A DNA stretch of 64,000 bases. Source: Bacteroides fragilis (GTDB lineage: Bacteria > Bacteroidota > Bacteroidia > Bacteroidales > DTGW01). Positions 1 through 7,980 of the stretch are shown piece by piece; position 1 is the stretch's first letter; every line of letters begins with the position of its first letter. Both the position numbers and the translations under genes were made by a program. The stretch is from contig CAMDBI010000005.1 of the NCBI GenBank assembly GCA_945889005.1, forward strand, positions 62,001 through 126,000, written 5' to 3'. Below the pieces are notes generated by a model, which worked only from the letters and a program-made list of their open reading frames with translations, did no database searches and was not told where the DNA came from.

Positions 1-2055
1 GTATACGAAACTACGGGAGCAGATGGTTCTGCCATTTTTAACAATTCATTGCCTTGTGTTGTTAATATTTCGGTCGAAGGTTACAAAATTGTATTTGATA
101 CCTTGCGAACCATCGAAACGATTTTTTATCTTAGTCCGAACTTTTACAAATTTGGCGAAGTAGTGGTTACCGGTCAAGCAAAGCCTGTGGCTATCGATCA
201 ATCGATATACAATATCAAACTCATTGGTCGCGACGAAGTGCAGAGTCGACCAGCAAGCAATCTTGCCGAATTGCTTACTTCAGAAACAAATATAAACATT
301 AATCAAAATGGAGCATTGGGTAGTTCATTGAGCTTACAAGGTTTATCGGGCGATATGGTCAAAATATTAATAGATGGCGTGCCGCTTGTTGGTCGCGAAA
401 ATCGTAATGTCGATCTGTCAAAAATAAATATTCAAAACGTTGATCACATTGAGATTGTCGAAGGTCCCATGTCTGTTGTATATGGTACCGACGCTTTGGC
501 AGGAACCATCAATATTATAACCCGCGAGCAATTGTCGCACGAGGCGAATTGCTCTGCAAATGTATATAGTGAACTAAATCGCAATTACAATATCGATTTG
601 TCGGGTGGTTGGCAAAATGGGAAGCACATCATTTCTTCTGACATTGCCCGTCATTTTTTTGAAGGTTATAGAGCCGACAATCAACAAAGAAAGTTTATGT
701 GGTATCCACATCTCGACTATACTGGATCTATTAAATACATTTATAAAAAAGAAAAATCGTATTTTAAAATTCAAAGCAATCTATTAAATCAAGAAATGCG
801 TAATCCTGGCGAAAATCCTATATATGACCCTTTTGTAAAGGACGATCGCTATATTACTAAAAGAATTGTTAATACAACGGAATGGCGAAAAACATTTTCC
901 GAAAAGTTCAATTTGCAAACTATTGCATCGTATCAGCACTATTCGCGCAATTCGGAAATTTGGTCTAATAACCTTGTTGAATTAAATACCAAACTGATCG
1001 AAAGTAGCCAAACATTGTTCGATGTTGTTACATTGCGAAGTGTGGTTGAAAACCAGCTAAATAATAATGTTTTTATACAATCGGGTGTCGATTATGCAAA
1101 CGAGACTGCAAATGGTGAGCGTATAGGTGGTTATAAAGAAATGTACGACGTTGCAGCATTTCTCAATACCAAGTATTCGAGTAATACAGTGTTTGAAATA
1201 CAGCCTGGTGTGAGATTAAGCATGAATAGTAAATACAAATCGCCGGTAATTTACTCGGTTAGCCTCAAATATGCTCCCGAATTGCCTTTTAATGCACGTT
1301 TCTCAATTGCTCGTGGTTATCGTTCGCCGACCCTTAAGGAGCTATACCTCGAATTTAAAGATGGGTCGCACAATATAACAGGAAACGACTCGCTAAAGCC
1401 TGAATATTCGTACAATTACAATCTGTCGGGAGGTTGGACCCCAAATGTGATGGGAAATATAAGCATTCGAATAAGGAACAGTTATTTTTTCAATACTATT
1501 CAAAATAAAATCGATTACTTGTATTCGAGCGAACGTCCTACCGATGCCAAACTTATTAATATTAAGTCAGATAATTTCAAAACATTGGGGCAGAATATTA
1601 ATGCTGAGTTTAGTTTTTACAACAAAATAACTCTTGGTGGAGGATGGGCATTGTTGGGTCAAAGCAAACCATTGTCGGTCAACAAAATTAGTTTTAGTCA
1701 CAATCTTACCGGATCGCTGATTTACCGTACTTTAAACAGAAATGTATCGTTGTCGTTGCTATATAAATATAATGGCCCGTATATTCGATATTTCTCAAAG
1801 GTCGAAAACAATGCAACTTATATCACTGAAGGACGAGTCGATCGATTTCATAACCTCGATTTGGTTGTTAATCGGAGTTATTTGAACCGAAGCATAGAAA
1901 TTAAAGCAGGTGTGAAAAATATATTCGACAATGTTAGTGTTTTGTCGACTGGTCAAAACGATCCTCATGGTAGTGGAGGCGAAGGTGCTATTGTCGGTTG
2001 GGGGAGAACTGTTTTTTTAAGTATGCAATACAATCTGGGCAAAAATATTGAATAA
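1..2055 (+). CDS. TonB-dependent outer-membrane receptor, 5' end outside the window
   Basis: The reading frame is open from base 1, so the TTG at 49 is not the true start and the gene begins upstream; 684 codons are visible. The first ~45 codons look like the end of a carboxypeptidase-regulatory-like beta domain. Codons ~52-175 are the plug domain (GEVVVTGQ, then ILIDGVPL and VEGPMSVVYGTDALAGTINI). The rest is a beta-barrel rich in alternating aromatic strands, ending in a strand with terminal NLGKNIE. It should import a large ligand across the outer membrane using TonB energy. The stop overlaps the next start by one base, so it is co-transcribed with a HmuY-like lipoprotein, which suggests heme as ligand (inference). 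Confidence 0.93.
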   Translation, partial: VYETTGADGSAIFNNSLPCVVNISVEGYKIVFDTLRTIETIFYLSPNFYKFGEVVVTGQAKPVAIDQSIYNIKLIGRDEVQSRPASNLAELLTSETNININQNGALGSSLSLQGLSGDMVKILIDGVPLVGRENRNVDLSKINIQNVDHIEIVEGPMSVVYGTDALAGTINIITREQLSHEANCSANVYSELNRNYNIDLSGGWQNGKHIISSDIARHFFEGYRADNQQRKFMWYPHLDYTGSIKYIYKKEKSYFKIQSNLLNQEMRNPGENPIYDPFVKDDRYITKRIVNTTEWRKTFSEKFNLQTIASYQHYSRNSEIWSNNLVELNTKLIESSQTLFDVVTLRSVVENQLNNNVFIQSGVDYANETANGERIGGYKEMYDVAAFLNTKYSSNTVFEIQPGVRLSMNSKYKSPVIYSVSLKYAPELPFNARFSIARGYRSPTLKELYLEFKDGSHNITGNDSLKPEYSYNYNLSGGWTPNVMGNISIRIRNSYFFNTIQNKIDYLYSSERPTDAKLINIKSDNFKTLGQNINAEFSFYNKITLGGGWALLGQSKPLSVNKISFSHNLTGSLIYRTLNRNVSLSLLYKYNGPYIRYFSKVENNATYITEGRVDRFHNLDLVVNRSYLNRSIEIKAGVKNIFDNVSVLSTGQNDPHGSGGEGAIVGWGRTVFLSMQYNLGKNIE

Positions 2056-3008
2056 TGAAACATGCTTTTTCCCTTATATTATTAGTATTTATTATTAGCG
2101 GTTGTTTCGATGAAGATAAGCGTATAGAAACATTGCCTTTCAATGGTCGTATCGAAAAATCTATTTATACCCATCATTTATTTTACAATCTCGACTCGGC
2201 AAAGGTAGTTGCTAGCTTTACTATTGATACGTTCGATTTGGCCTTCGATTGCGAACCAAATGGATGGAGAATATTTGTGAATTCTGGAAAAAAATTAGTT
2301 TCCGCAAGAACTGGTTTGACCAATATTTCTGAGCTTACAGATCGACCCTCAAATACAATATTTGGTTTTGATTCACCAGCCATTCACGACTCTACGCACA
2401 TTGGCTTTTGGCCATCGACACCAAATGAAGTATTTGTTATTGGTCGTATTGAAGACGGAACGATAAGGCTAAAATACAAATTTCAGATGTTACAGCTTGA
2501 TGAACATTATTATAAATTTGCATTTGCCTCATTTAATGGGGTTGAAACAGTTGACACTGCGATTGTCTATAAAAATAATTTGAAAAGAAGAGTTCTTTTT
2601 TCATTTAGTAATCCTGAAAAAGAGTTAGATATTGAACCCAATAAACAAACTTGGGATTTACTTTTTTCTTCTTACCTCGATTCGTTGCCTTACAACAATA
2701 TAAAATTAGAATATGAAGTAAGGGGGATATTGATCAATAAGGGCGTAGAAGTATCGGTCGATTCAACTCGAGATTACAATGAGATTAATAAAGAACTTAT
2801 TTATACATTCAATTTTAGCAAAAAACAAGATGCCATTGGCTGGGACTGGAAATATTACAGTATAAGCGAAGGAACATATACCATTCTATCGTATCGTACT
2901 TATATCGTTAAAAGTATGACAGGTAAATTTTTTAAGATAAAATTTGTAGGATTTAAAAATCAGCATTTAGATTATGGCTATCCAAAGTTTATTTTGGAAC
3001 AGCTGTAG
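2055..3008 (+). CDS. HmuY-like heme-binding lipoprotein
   Basis: 317 residues. The N-terminus is a lipoprotein signal with lipobox ISGC (Cys17). The body has the repeated HmuY-family pattern: FDLAFDCEPNGWRIFVNSGK near 57-76 and WDLLFSSY near 203-210. HmuY proteins are surface hemophores that hand heme to a TonB receptor of the HmuR type, and the gene follows such a receptor with a one-base overlap (TAATG). Product is probably anchored in the outer membrane. The family assignment rests on the WDL/F and NSGK motifs and context; heme ligands cannot be named from sequence alone. Confidence 0.75.
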   Translation: MKHAFSLILLVFIISGCFDEDKRIETLPFNGRIEKSIYTHHLFYNLDSAKVVASFTIDTFDLAFDCEPNGWRIFVNSGKKLVSARTGLTNISELTDRPSNTIFGFDSPAIHDSTHIGFWPSTPNEVFVIGRIEDGTIRLKYKFQMLQLDEHYYKFAFASFNGVETVDTAIVYKNNLKRRVLFSFSNPEKELDIEPNKQTWDLLFSSYLDSLPYNNIKLEYEVRGILINKGVEVSVDSTRDYNEINKELIYTFNFSKKQDAIGWDWKYYSISEGTYTILSYRTYIVKSMTGKFFKIKFVGFKNQHLDYGYPKFILEQL

Positions 3009-3055
3009 TGATGAAAATATTGTAATTTTGATAATATAAAAAAATTGATTTTATT

Positions 3056-3436
3056 ATGAAACTAATCTCAGTTATTGCATCAGGTGTAGTTACACTCGCT
3101 TTAATCGCTTATTCTATAGGTGTTATCAGTGAAATTCGAAAAAAGATAATTAGCAAAAGTGTTCTTTATTTTATTACTTTGGGTTTAATCCTCGATATTG
3201 CCGGTACCATTATGATGATTATTGGTTCAAGCAAAGGACCAATTTCTTTACATGGGCTTATTGGCTATTCGTCGCTTTCGCTAATGCTTATTGATACTTT
3301 GATGATGTGGAAATTGTATAATCGTTTAGGTTTTAACTCGCAAGTTCCTTCTAAGTTACATGTTTATACTGTGTTTGCGTATAGTTGGTGGGTTGCTGCC
3401 TATATAACAGGTGGTTTGTTGGTGGCTTTGAGATAA
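3056..3436 (+). CDS. HsmA-like small integral membrane protein
   Basis: 126 residues with four predicted hydrophobic segments (about 5-24, 38-58, 69-88, 104-124) and no signal peptidase site. It resembles the HsmA family, named for the heme-sensing membrane protein HsmA of Clostridioides difficile, which binds heme. Histidines at the start of helix 3 (LHGLIGY) and in KLHVY before helix 4 are plausible heme ligands (inference). It lies 47 bp after a HmuY-like gene, which fits a heme-handling role. A TAATTTTG at 3023-3030 matches the Bacteroidota -7 box, so it may also have its own promoter. Confidence 0.6.
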   Translation: MKLISVIASGVVTLALIAYSIGVISEIRKKIISKSVLYFITLGLILDIAGTIMMIIGSSKGPISLHGLIGYSSLSLMLIDTLMMWKLYNRLGFNSQVPSKLHVYTVFAYSWWVAAYITGGLLVALR

Positions 3437-3440
3437 CTTT

Positions 3441-3482
3441 AATGACTAATTACAAATGACTGATTACTAATGACTAATTATA
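3441..3482 (+). repeat. Heptameric periodic repeat, AATGACT/AATTACA words
   Basis: Six consecutive 7-base words: AATGACT, AATTACA, AATGACT, GATTACT, AATGACT, AATTATA. It starts 5 bp after the stop codon of the HsmA-like gene. The same words recur at 51087-51152 and, inverted, at 52406-52440. No T-tract follows, so it is not a standard intrinsic terminator. Confidence 0.8.
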
Positions 3483-3554
3483 AAAAATAGTATACGTTTT
3501 TGTAATGAGCATTTTATGGTTTTTCGATTCAATAACAAATAAAATCCTTTTAGC

Positions 3555-4277
3555 ATGAAAGCAATGATATTTGCAGCTGGAATGGGTACACGTTTGCAGC
3601 CCCTTACAGCAAACAAACCCAAAGCCCTTGTTGAAGTTGGGGGTACACCCATGCTCGAAATTGTTATTAGAAAGCTTATTCTGCAGGGATTCAACGAACT
3701 CATTATTAATGTTCACCATTTTGCCGAGCAGGTAGTCGATTTTCTCAATAAAAACAACAACTTTGGTGTATCTATAACTGTTTCTGATGAGACAGACTTA
3801 TTGCTCGATACAGGTGGAGGGCTCAAGAAGGCTGCCTGGTTTTTCGACGATGGAAAACCTTTCTTAGTTCACAATGTAGATGTGCTGAGCAATATTGATC
3901 TTCAGTTTTTGCTACATTACCACGTCTGCCAACCCGAGGCATTGGCAACGCTTGCTGTGAAAGACCGCTTTACTTCGCGTTCATTGCTCATTAGCGACGA
4001 AGGCTATTTGACCGGTTGGCGAAACAACAAAACAGGCGAAACAAAAATATCTCGACCAAACCAATCGCCTATACCAATCGCCTTTCATGGTATTCAGATA
4101 ATATCGCCTGCAATGTTGCCTTTAATTGATGAACAAGGTGTTTTTTCGCTTACCAATGTCTATCTTAGGTTGGCTCAGCATTATTTAATAAACACATACC
4201 GCAACGACAACGATATTTGGATGGATTTAGGTAGTATCGAGAACCTGAAGAAAGCCGAATTGTATTTGAAAATGTGA
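3555..4277 (+). CDS. Sugar-1-phosphate nucleotidyltransferase
   Basis: 240 residues of the GT-A-like nucleotidyltransferase fold. The signature GMGTRLQPLTANKPKALVEV (residues 9-28) binds the NTP phosphates, and HNVDVLSN (~112-119) supplies the metal-binding Asp; DLGSIENLKKAE closes the fold. Length matches the short MurU/HddC-like group, which makes NDP-sugars for cell-wall recycling or surface glycans. The window also has anmK (45.1 kb), the kinase upstream of a MurU-type recycling step in some bacteria, but substrate cannot be decided from sequence. It has a convergent phosphatase neighbour and a periodic repeat covering its stop codon. Confidence 0.85.
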   Translation: MKAMIFAAGMGTRLQPLTANKPKALVEVGGTPMLEIVIRKLILQGFNELIINVHHFAEQVVDFLNKNNNFGVSITVSDETDLLLDTGGGLKKAAWFFDDGKPFLVHNVDVLSNIDLQFLLHYHVCQPEALATLAVKDRFTSRSLLISDEGYLTGWRNNKTGETKISRPNQSPIPIAFHGIQIISPAMLPLIDEQGVFSLTNVYLRLAQHYLINTYRNDNDIWMDLGSIENLKKAELYLKM

Positions 4278-4337
4278 AGATGTGCAAATTTGAAAATGAA
4301 ATATCATTTCCACATTTTCAAATTTGTCATTTTCAAA
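4268..4337. repeat. Octameric periodic fold-back repeat (GAAAATGT words)
   Basis: 8-base words GAAAATGT, GAAGATGT, GCAAATTT, GAAAATGA run from 4268, then inverted words follow. CAAATTTGAAAATG (4285-4298) and CATTTTCAAATTTG (4313-4326) form a perfect 14-bp inverted repeat around a 14-base loop. The stop codon of the nucleotidyltransferase (4275-4277) lies inside the repeat. It separates two convergent genes, so it may end transcription or shield 3' ends (inference). Confidence 0.8.
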
Positions 4338-5522
4338 TTATAAATATTTTATCTCCACCACTTTCAAAAATTTCTCTTCGAGCAAACGAGCAATACGCCT
4401 TATAACTGTTCGGCGTATTTCCAATTCGACAGGCAGGTTCGGATCTTGATGTGCCACGTTTATTCGGGTGCCAATTAGAAAGCTTATTTGATCGCTATCG
4501 AGCAAATTTCGGGCAATAAGGTCGGCTGGACCCTTGCCCAATTGAATATTACTATTGTAATTCTGTAGTATTCTGTTTACTTTGCTCAAAGTCAGTATTC
4601 CTTCGGTATACAGGTCGATGCTTTCGATAAAAGAAATTGGTGGCAGTTCAGGATCGTCAATGTCTTTACCTTCTTCAATAGCCAGATTAAGCTCTCGGGC
4701 AAGAATATCGCCCGTAGTACCTCCACAGACTATTTTGGTGCCCGCAAATTCGTTTATTAAATTGGCAAATTCTTTATCTTTTTCTTCTTCAAATGGCGGG
4801 CCACTCACCAACAGCAATTTTCGAGGTTCACGAAAATAAATAACACAGCAACTTATATCGTCTTTTGCTTTAAATACGTCGTTTTTGTATGCTTCGTTTA
4901 TGACTTTTGTTGCCAGCTTATTTGCGGCAATATTGGGTTCTTTGTTAATAAGGTTTTGAATATATTGTTTGGCGCCATTTACACCCCAGCCCATGGTTAA
5001 AACATTTGATCCCAAGCCCGATTGCGAAACCCCATCGGTAAAGAAAATAATTCGATCTTCTTTTTTGGGATAAATGCTACAACTTTTTATTTCTTTGCTT
5101 TGCGATTTCTTTGAGTTTATCATCAGGCAGGTCCACTCGGGTTCAAGTATTTTTTTACCTCTAACGATGATACACTGAGGATTGTCGTACTCGAGAATGT
5201 GAGTTTGACCGTTGAGTTCAATGTCTATAACGGTAAAAGTAGCGTATCCTGTTTTTCGTTCGCTGCATTCGGGCAATGTATTGATAATGATTTCGGCAGT
5301 TCGGTTTTTCTCTTTGTGTTCGATGGTAAAATTCAATGCAAAGGTAGCTGTAAGTGTGCCCAGAATATTGGCTTTTACACCATGTCCCATGCCATCTGAA
5401 AGCACAGCAATGATTCGTCCTTCTTCTTTTATTTTTTTGCTCAGAAAAACATCGCCACAAATCCTTTCGTTGTGACAAAATATTTGTTGACACCCGACAT
5501 CGATATGAAATTGATCTTCCAT
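4338..5522 (-). CDS. SpoIIE/PP2C-type serine/threonine phosphatase linked to a sensory hydrogenase
   Basis: 394 residues. Residues ~1-235 are a SpoIIE/PP2C phosphatase domain with metal-binding Asp residues in CGDVFLSKK, SDGMGHGVKA, FFTDGVSQSGLGS and KDDISCCVIYF. Residues ~240-394 form an extension (GPPFEEEKDKEF, KIVCGGTTGD, then a basic tail) that I cannot assign to a known domain. Its start directly abuts the stop of the sensory [FeFe] hydrogenase (TAAATG), so the two are translationally coupled. Group C [FeFe] hydrogenases linked to PP2C phosphatases are known; the expected job is to convert an H2 or redox signal into dephosphorylation of an unknown target. Confidence 0.85.
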   Translation of the reverse strand: MEDQFHIDVGCQQIFCHNERICGDVFLSKKIKEEGRIIAVLSDGMGHGVKANILGTLTATFALNFTIEHKEKNRTAEIIINTLPECSERKTGYATFTVIDIELNGQTHILEYDNPQCIIVRGKKILEPEWTCLMINSKKSQSKEIKSCSIYPKKEDRIIFFTDGVSQSGLGSNVLTMGWGVNGAKQYIQNLINKEPNIAANKLATKVINEAYKNDVFKAKDDISCCVIYFREPRKLLLVSGPPFEEEKDKEFANLINEFAGTKIVCGGTTGDILARELNLAIEEGKDIDDPELPPISFIESIDLYTEGILTLSKVNRILQNYNSNIQLGKGPADLIARNLLDSDQISFLIGTRINVAHQDPNLPVELEIRRTVIRRIARLLEEKFLKVVEIKYL

Positions 5523-7385
5523 TTATTTCTCTGTTCTTTTTTTGAACGACTCCATAATCGAATTGAGCATTCGTTCGGTTTCAGAGGCACCTTCGCCTAG
5601 CAAAAAGCCAATTTGCTGAACCATTTCCAAGTTTTTGTCAATCACTTCGCTTACTCTGGTTACGACTTCTTCCGAACGTACTTCGGGGGTATACATATCG
5701 CGAATAACAGCCCCAGCTATTTTCCCTGTTTTTATAGGAAAAACCGAAACATTCAACAGGTTTTGGTCTATATGAATGTCCTTATTTTGTATTTCTTCGT
5801 TCGACTCTAGTACGTATGTAACTAAGTTGTAAAATGTATAAGGGAAAAGGGTTTTAATATCGGCGCCTACCAAACCGGGTATTACTTCATTAATTTCTTT
5901 AACTTCGTCGCCCAACATGCTTATAAAGCTGTCGTTTGCCAATATCACCTTTAGATCTTTGTTTATAATTACCAGACCTGCCGGTAGTTTTTTGAGCATG
6001 GTGTTGGTCATATCCGATGCTTCGCGCGACGCCTCATGTTCCTTATGAGCTTTTTTCTCCGACTCCTTAAGAGCGACCTGCATTTGCGCCAATTTTTCAT
6101 TGGTTTGTTTGAGCGATTTTATGTACTTATTTTGCGATTGCATCGAAAATGTATTGCAAAGCTGAGGAATCGATAAACCTTGCGCTACAGCTATAGCATG
6201 TTCGCGGCACGACGAAAAACCACACGATCCGCAACCCGTTTCTTCTTCGTCTTTGGCTTCTTTGCCCATCGATTGAAGTATTCCCGATATCTCTTCTTCT
6301 TCAGGATGGTGCATTCGTTGGTCGTCGTTTTTAAATGTACATGAAAAATCGAGTTCTGTATATTGTTGGCGTTGTAAATCCCATTTTTGTATGTCGAAAC
6401 TTTTTGTGCGTTTATTGGCATATTTTGTTACAAGACTTCTCCTAATAAGTTTTTTCCCATTTTTACTAGTGCCAGGACCCATCATACACCCTTCGCAATA
6501 AAATAAATTGAAATGTGCGTTTATGTTTTCTATTGATGTTTCGAATTCGCGTAAAGCATTCATCGTGTTTACTTTTCCTTCAGCAGTGAGGATGCTTCCC
6601 TCTAATATTTTTTCATTTAAGTCGGCAACTTGTAAAATACCATTACTAATCGGAAATATTGATCCCATGTAACCTACGGGTTCGTCAAAGTCCGAATACT
6701 CTACCATTCCTTCGTTTATATCTTTTTCGTCGAACAAAAGCCTCAATTCTTCAAATGTCAGAACTTCATCGATCTTTTTTAAACCATCATATTTTAAAAT
6801 TTCATTCTTAGCAGCAATACAAGGACTAATTTCAACTATTTTGACATCGTTGCCAAGTTGACTTCTAATTGCAAGTGCAGTTGCTATTCGGGGCGAAACA
6901 ATGGGAGCAAGGTTAGGTATTAACTCGGGATAAAATTTTTCAATGTAAAAAACAACAACAGGGCAATTGGAGGTAATATAATATTTACCCTTAAAATGTT
7001 CGATTAGGTTTTTATATTGTTTGGCAACCAAATCGACACCAAATGAAATCTCGAAGACCCCTTGAAATCCAAGTAGTCGAATCATTTGAACAAACTTCCT
7101 GTAATCGCTTATGTCGCTAAACTCACCTGCTATACTGGGGTCACAAATTGCTACAACTTTTTCGTCGCTGGATATCAATTTGCTAACTCGTTCTTTGGCA
7201 GAACTGTATTTAATGGCATTGTACGAACATGAAATTGTGCAATTGCCACAACCGATGCATCTTTCGTTAACAAATTGAGGCATTTGTTGGCTCGACGATA
7301 TTTTCAATGCCTTAACCGGACAGGTTCTGACACATGCATAACACATGGTACACAACAAGGAGTCGATTTCTATGAGTGGTTTCAA
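5523..7385 (-). CDS. Sensory (group C-like) [FeFe] hydrogenase with PAS domain
   Basis: 620 residues. Residues 12-60 hold two [4Fe-4S] ferredoxin motifs (CTMCYACVRTCP, CIGCGNCTISC). The H-cluster domain follows with TSNCP (138-142), SPCIAAKNE (~187) and CEGCMMGPG (~298), keeping the four ligand cysteines. An extra Fe-S domain is at ~385-415 (CGSCGFSSC). A coiled coil (~420-455) leads to a PAS domain (~460-575). Catalytic [FeFe] hydrogenases have TSCCP; here the first Cys, the proton-transfer residue, is Asn, as expected for a low-activity sensor. It is divergent from hydCBA, which it likely helps regulate through the phosphatase downstream. Confidence 0.9.
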   Translation of the reverse strand: MKPLIEIDSLLCTMCYACVRTCPVKALKISSSQQMPQFVNERCIGCGNCTISCSYNAIKYSSAKERVSKLISSDEKVVAICDPSIAGEFSDISDYRKFVQMIRLLGFQGVFEISFGVDLVAKQYKNLIEHFKGKYYITSNCPVVVFYIEKFYPELIPNLAPIVSPRIATALAIRSQLGNDVKIVEISPCIAAKNEILKYDGLKKIDEVLTFEELRLLFDEKDINEGMVEYSDFDEPVGYMGSIFPISNGILQVADLNEKILEGSILTAEGKVNTMNALREFETSIENINAHFNLFYCEGCMMGPGTSKNGKKLIRRSLVTKYANKRTKSFDIQKWDLQRQQYTELDFSCTFKNDDQRMHHPEEEEISGILQSMGKEAKDEEETGCGSCGFSSCREHAIAVAQGLSIPQLCNTFSMQSQNKYIKSLKQTNEKLAQMQVALKESEKKAHKEHEASREASDMTNTMLKKLPAGLVIINKDLKVILANDSFISMLGDEVKEINEVIPGLVGADIKTLFPYTFYNLVTYVLESNEEIQNKDIHIDQNLLNVSVFPIKTGKIAGAVIRDMYTPEVRSEEVVTRVSEVIDKNLEMVQQIGFLLGEGASETERMLNSIMESFKKRTEK

Positions 7386-7516
7386 ATTAATTGCTTATTT
7401 ATAACAAATCCAAATTATTTTTATTAATTGCTTTAACAAAACAAATTTGATAGTTTTATGTCCGATTTTACAAGTAAAGTAAAATAAAAAAATGATACTG
7501 CACAAATTTCTTGATC
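7386..7516. promoter_or_regulatory. Divergent control region between sensory hydrogenase and hydCBA
   Basis: 131 bp of AT-rich DNA separate the divergent hydrogenase operons and must hold both promoters. I see no perfect TAnnTTTG box on either strand. A loose inverted element at 7421-7439 (TTATTAA, five bases, TTAACAA) resembles a Rex operator of the form TTGTTAA-N4-TTAACAA, but has one base too many in the spacer and one mismatch. Weak evidence only. Confidence 0.35.
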
Positions 7517-7978
7517 ATGTTGGTTGAATTAAATTCATTACTCGAAAAATATAATTATGGCAGAGAAAACCTGATATCAATTCTTCAGGATGTTCAGGAA
7601 AACTATGGTTACATTCCAGCCGAAGCGGTTAAGGAAATTAGCCATAAACTTAACCTGCCTTCGAGCAAGATATTTGGAATGGCTACTTTTTACAACCAAT
7701 TTAGATTTTCTCCCAAGGGAAAATATCATATTAAATTGTGCTATGGAACTGCCTGTCATTTGGTGGGAGCATCAACTTTTCTTAAAGAAATAGAGCGATT
7801 ACTTAAAATAAAAGATGGACAAACAACAACTGACAATTTGTTTAGTCTCGAGGTGAAATCCTGTATTGGAAGTTGTGGTCAAGCTCCAGTAATTGCCATT
7901 AACGAAGAGTTTTACCCAAAAGTAACTATTGAACAGTTGCATGAGATCATTAGTAATATCAGCATCTTAAACGAATAG
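7517..7978 (+). CDS. hydC: Bifurcating [FeFe] hydrogenase subunit HydC (NuoE-like)
   Basis: 153 residues from the ATG at 7517; a TTG two codons upstream is possible. It is a thioredoxin-like [2Fe-2S] protein of the NuoE/HydC family: helical N-terminus (IPAEAVKEISHKLNLP), then cluster cysteines in CYGTACHLVG (~79-84) and CIGSCGQAPV (~116-120). In electron-bifurcating HydABC enzymes this subunit relays electrons next to the FMN subunit. Only two bases separate its stop from the next start, so hydCBA is one transcript. Product is cytoplasmic. Confidence 0.95.
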   Translation: MLVELNSLLEKYNYGRENLISILQDVQENYGYIPAEAVKEISHKLNLPSSKIFGMATFYNQFRFSPKGKYHIKLCYGTACHLVGASTFLKEIERLLKIKDGQTTTDNLFSLEVKSCIGSCGQAPVIAINEEFYPKVTIEQLHEIISNISILNE

Positions 7979-7980
7979 CA

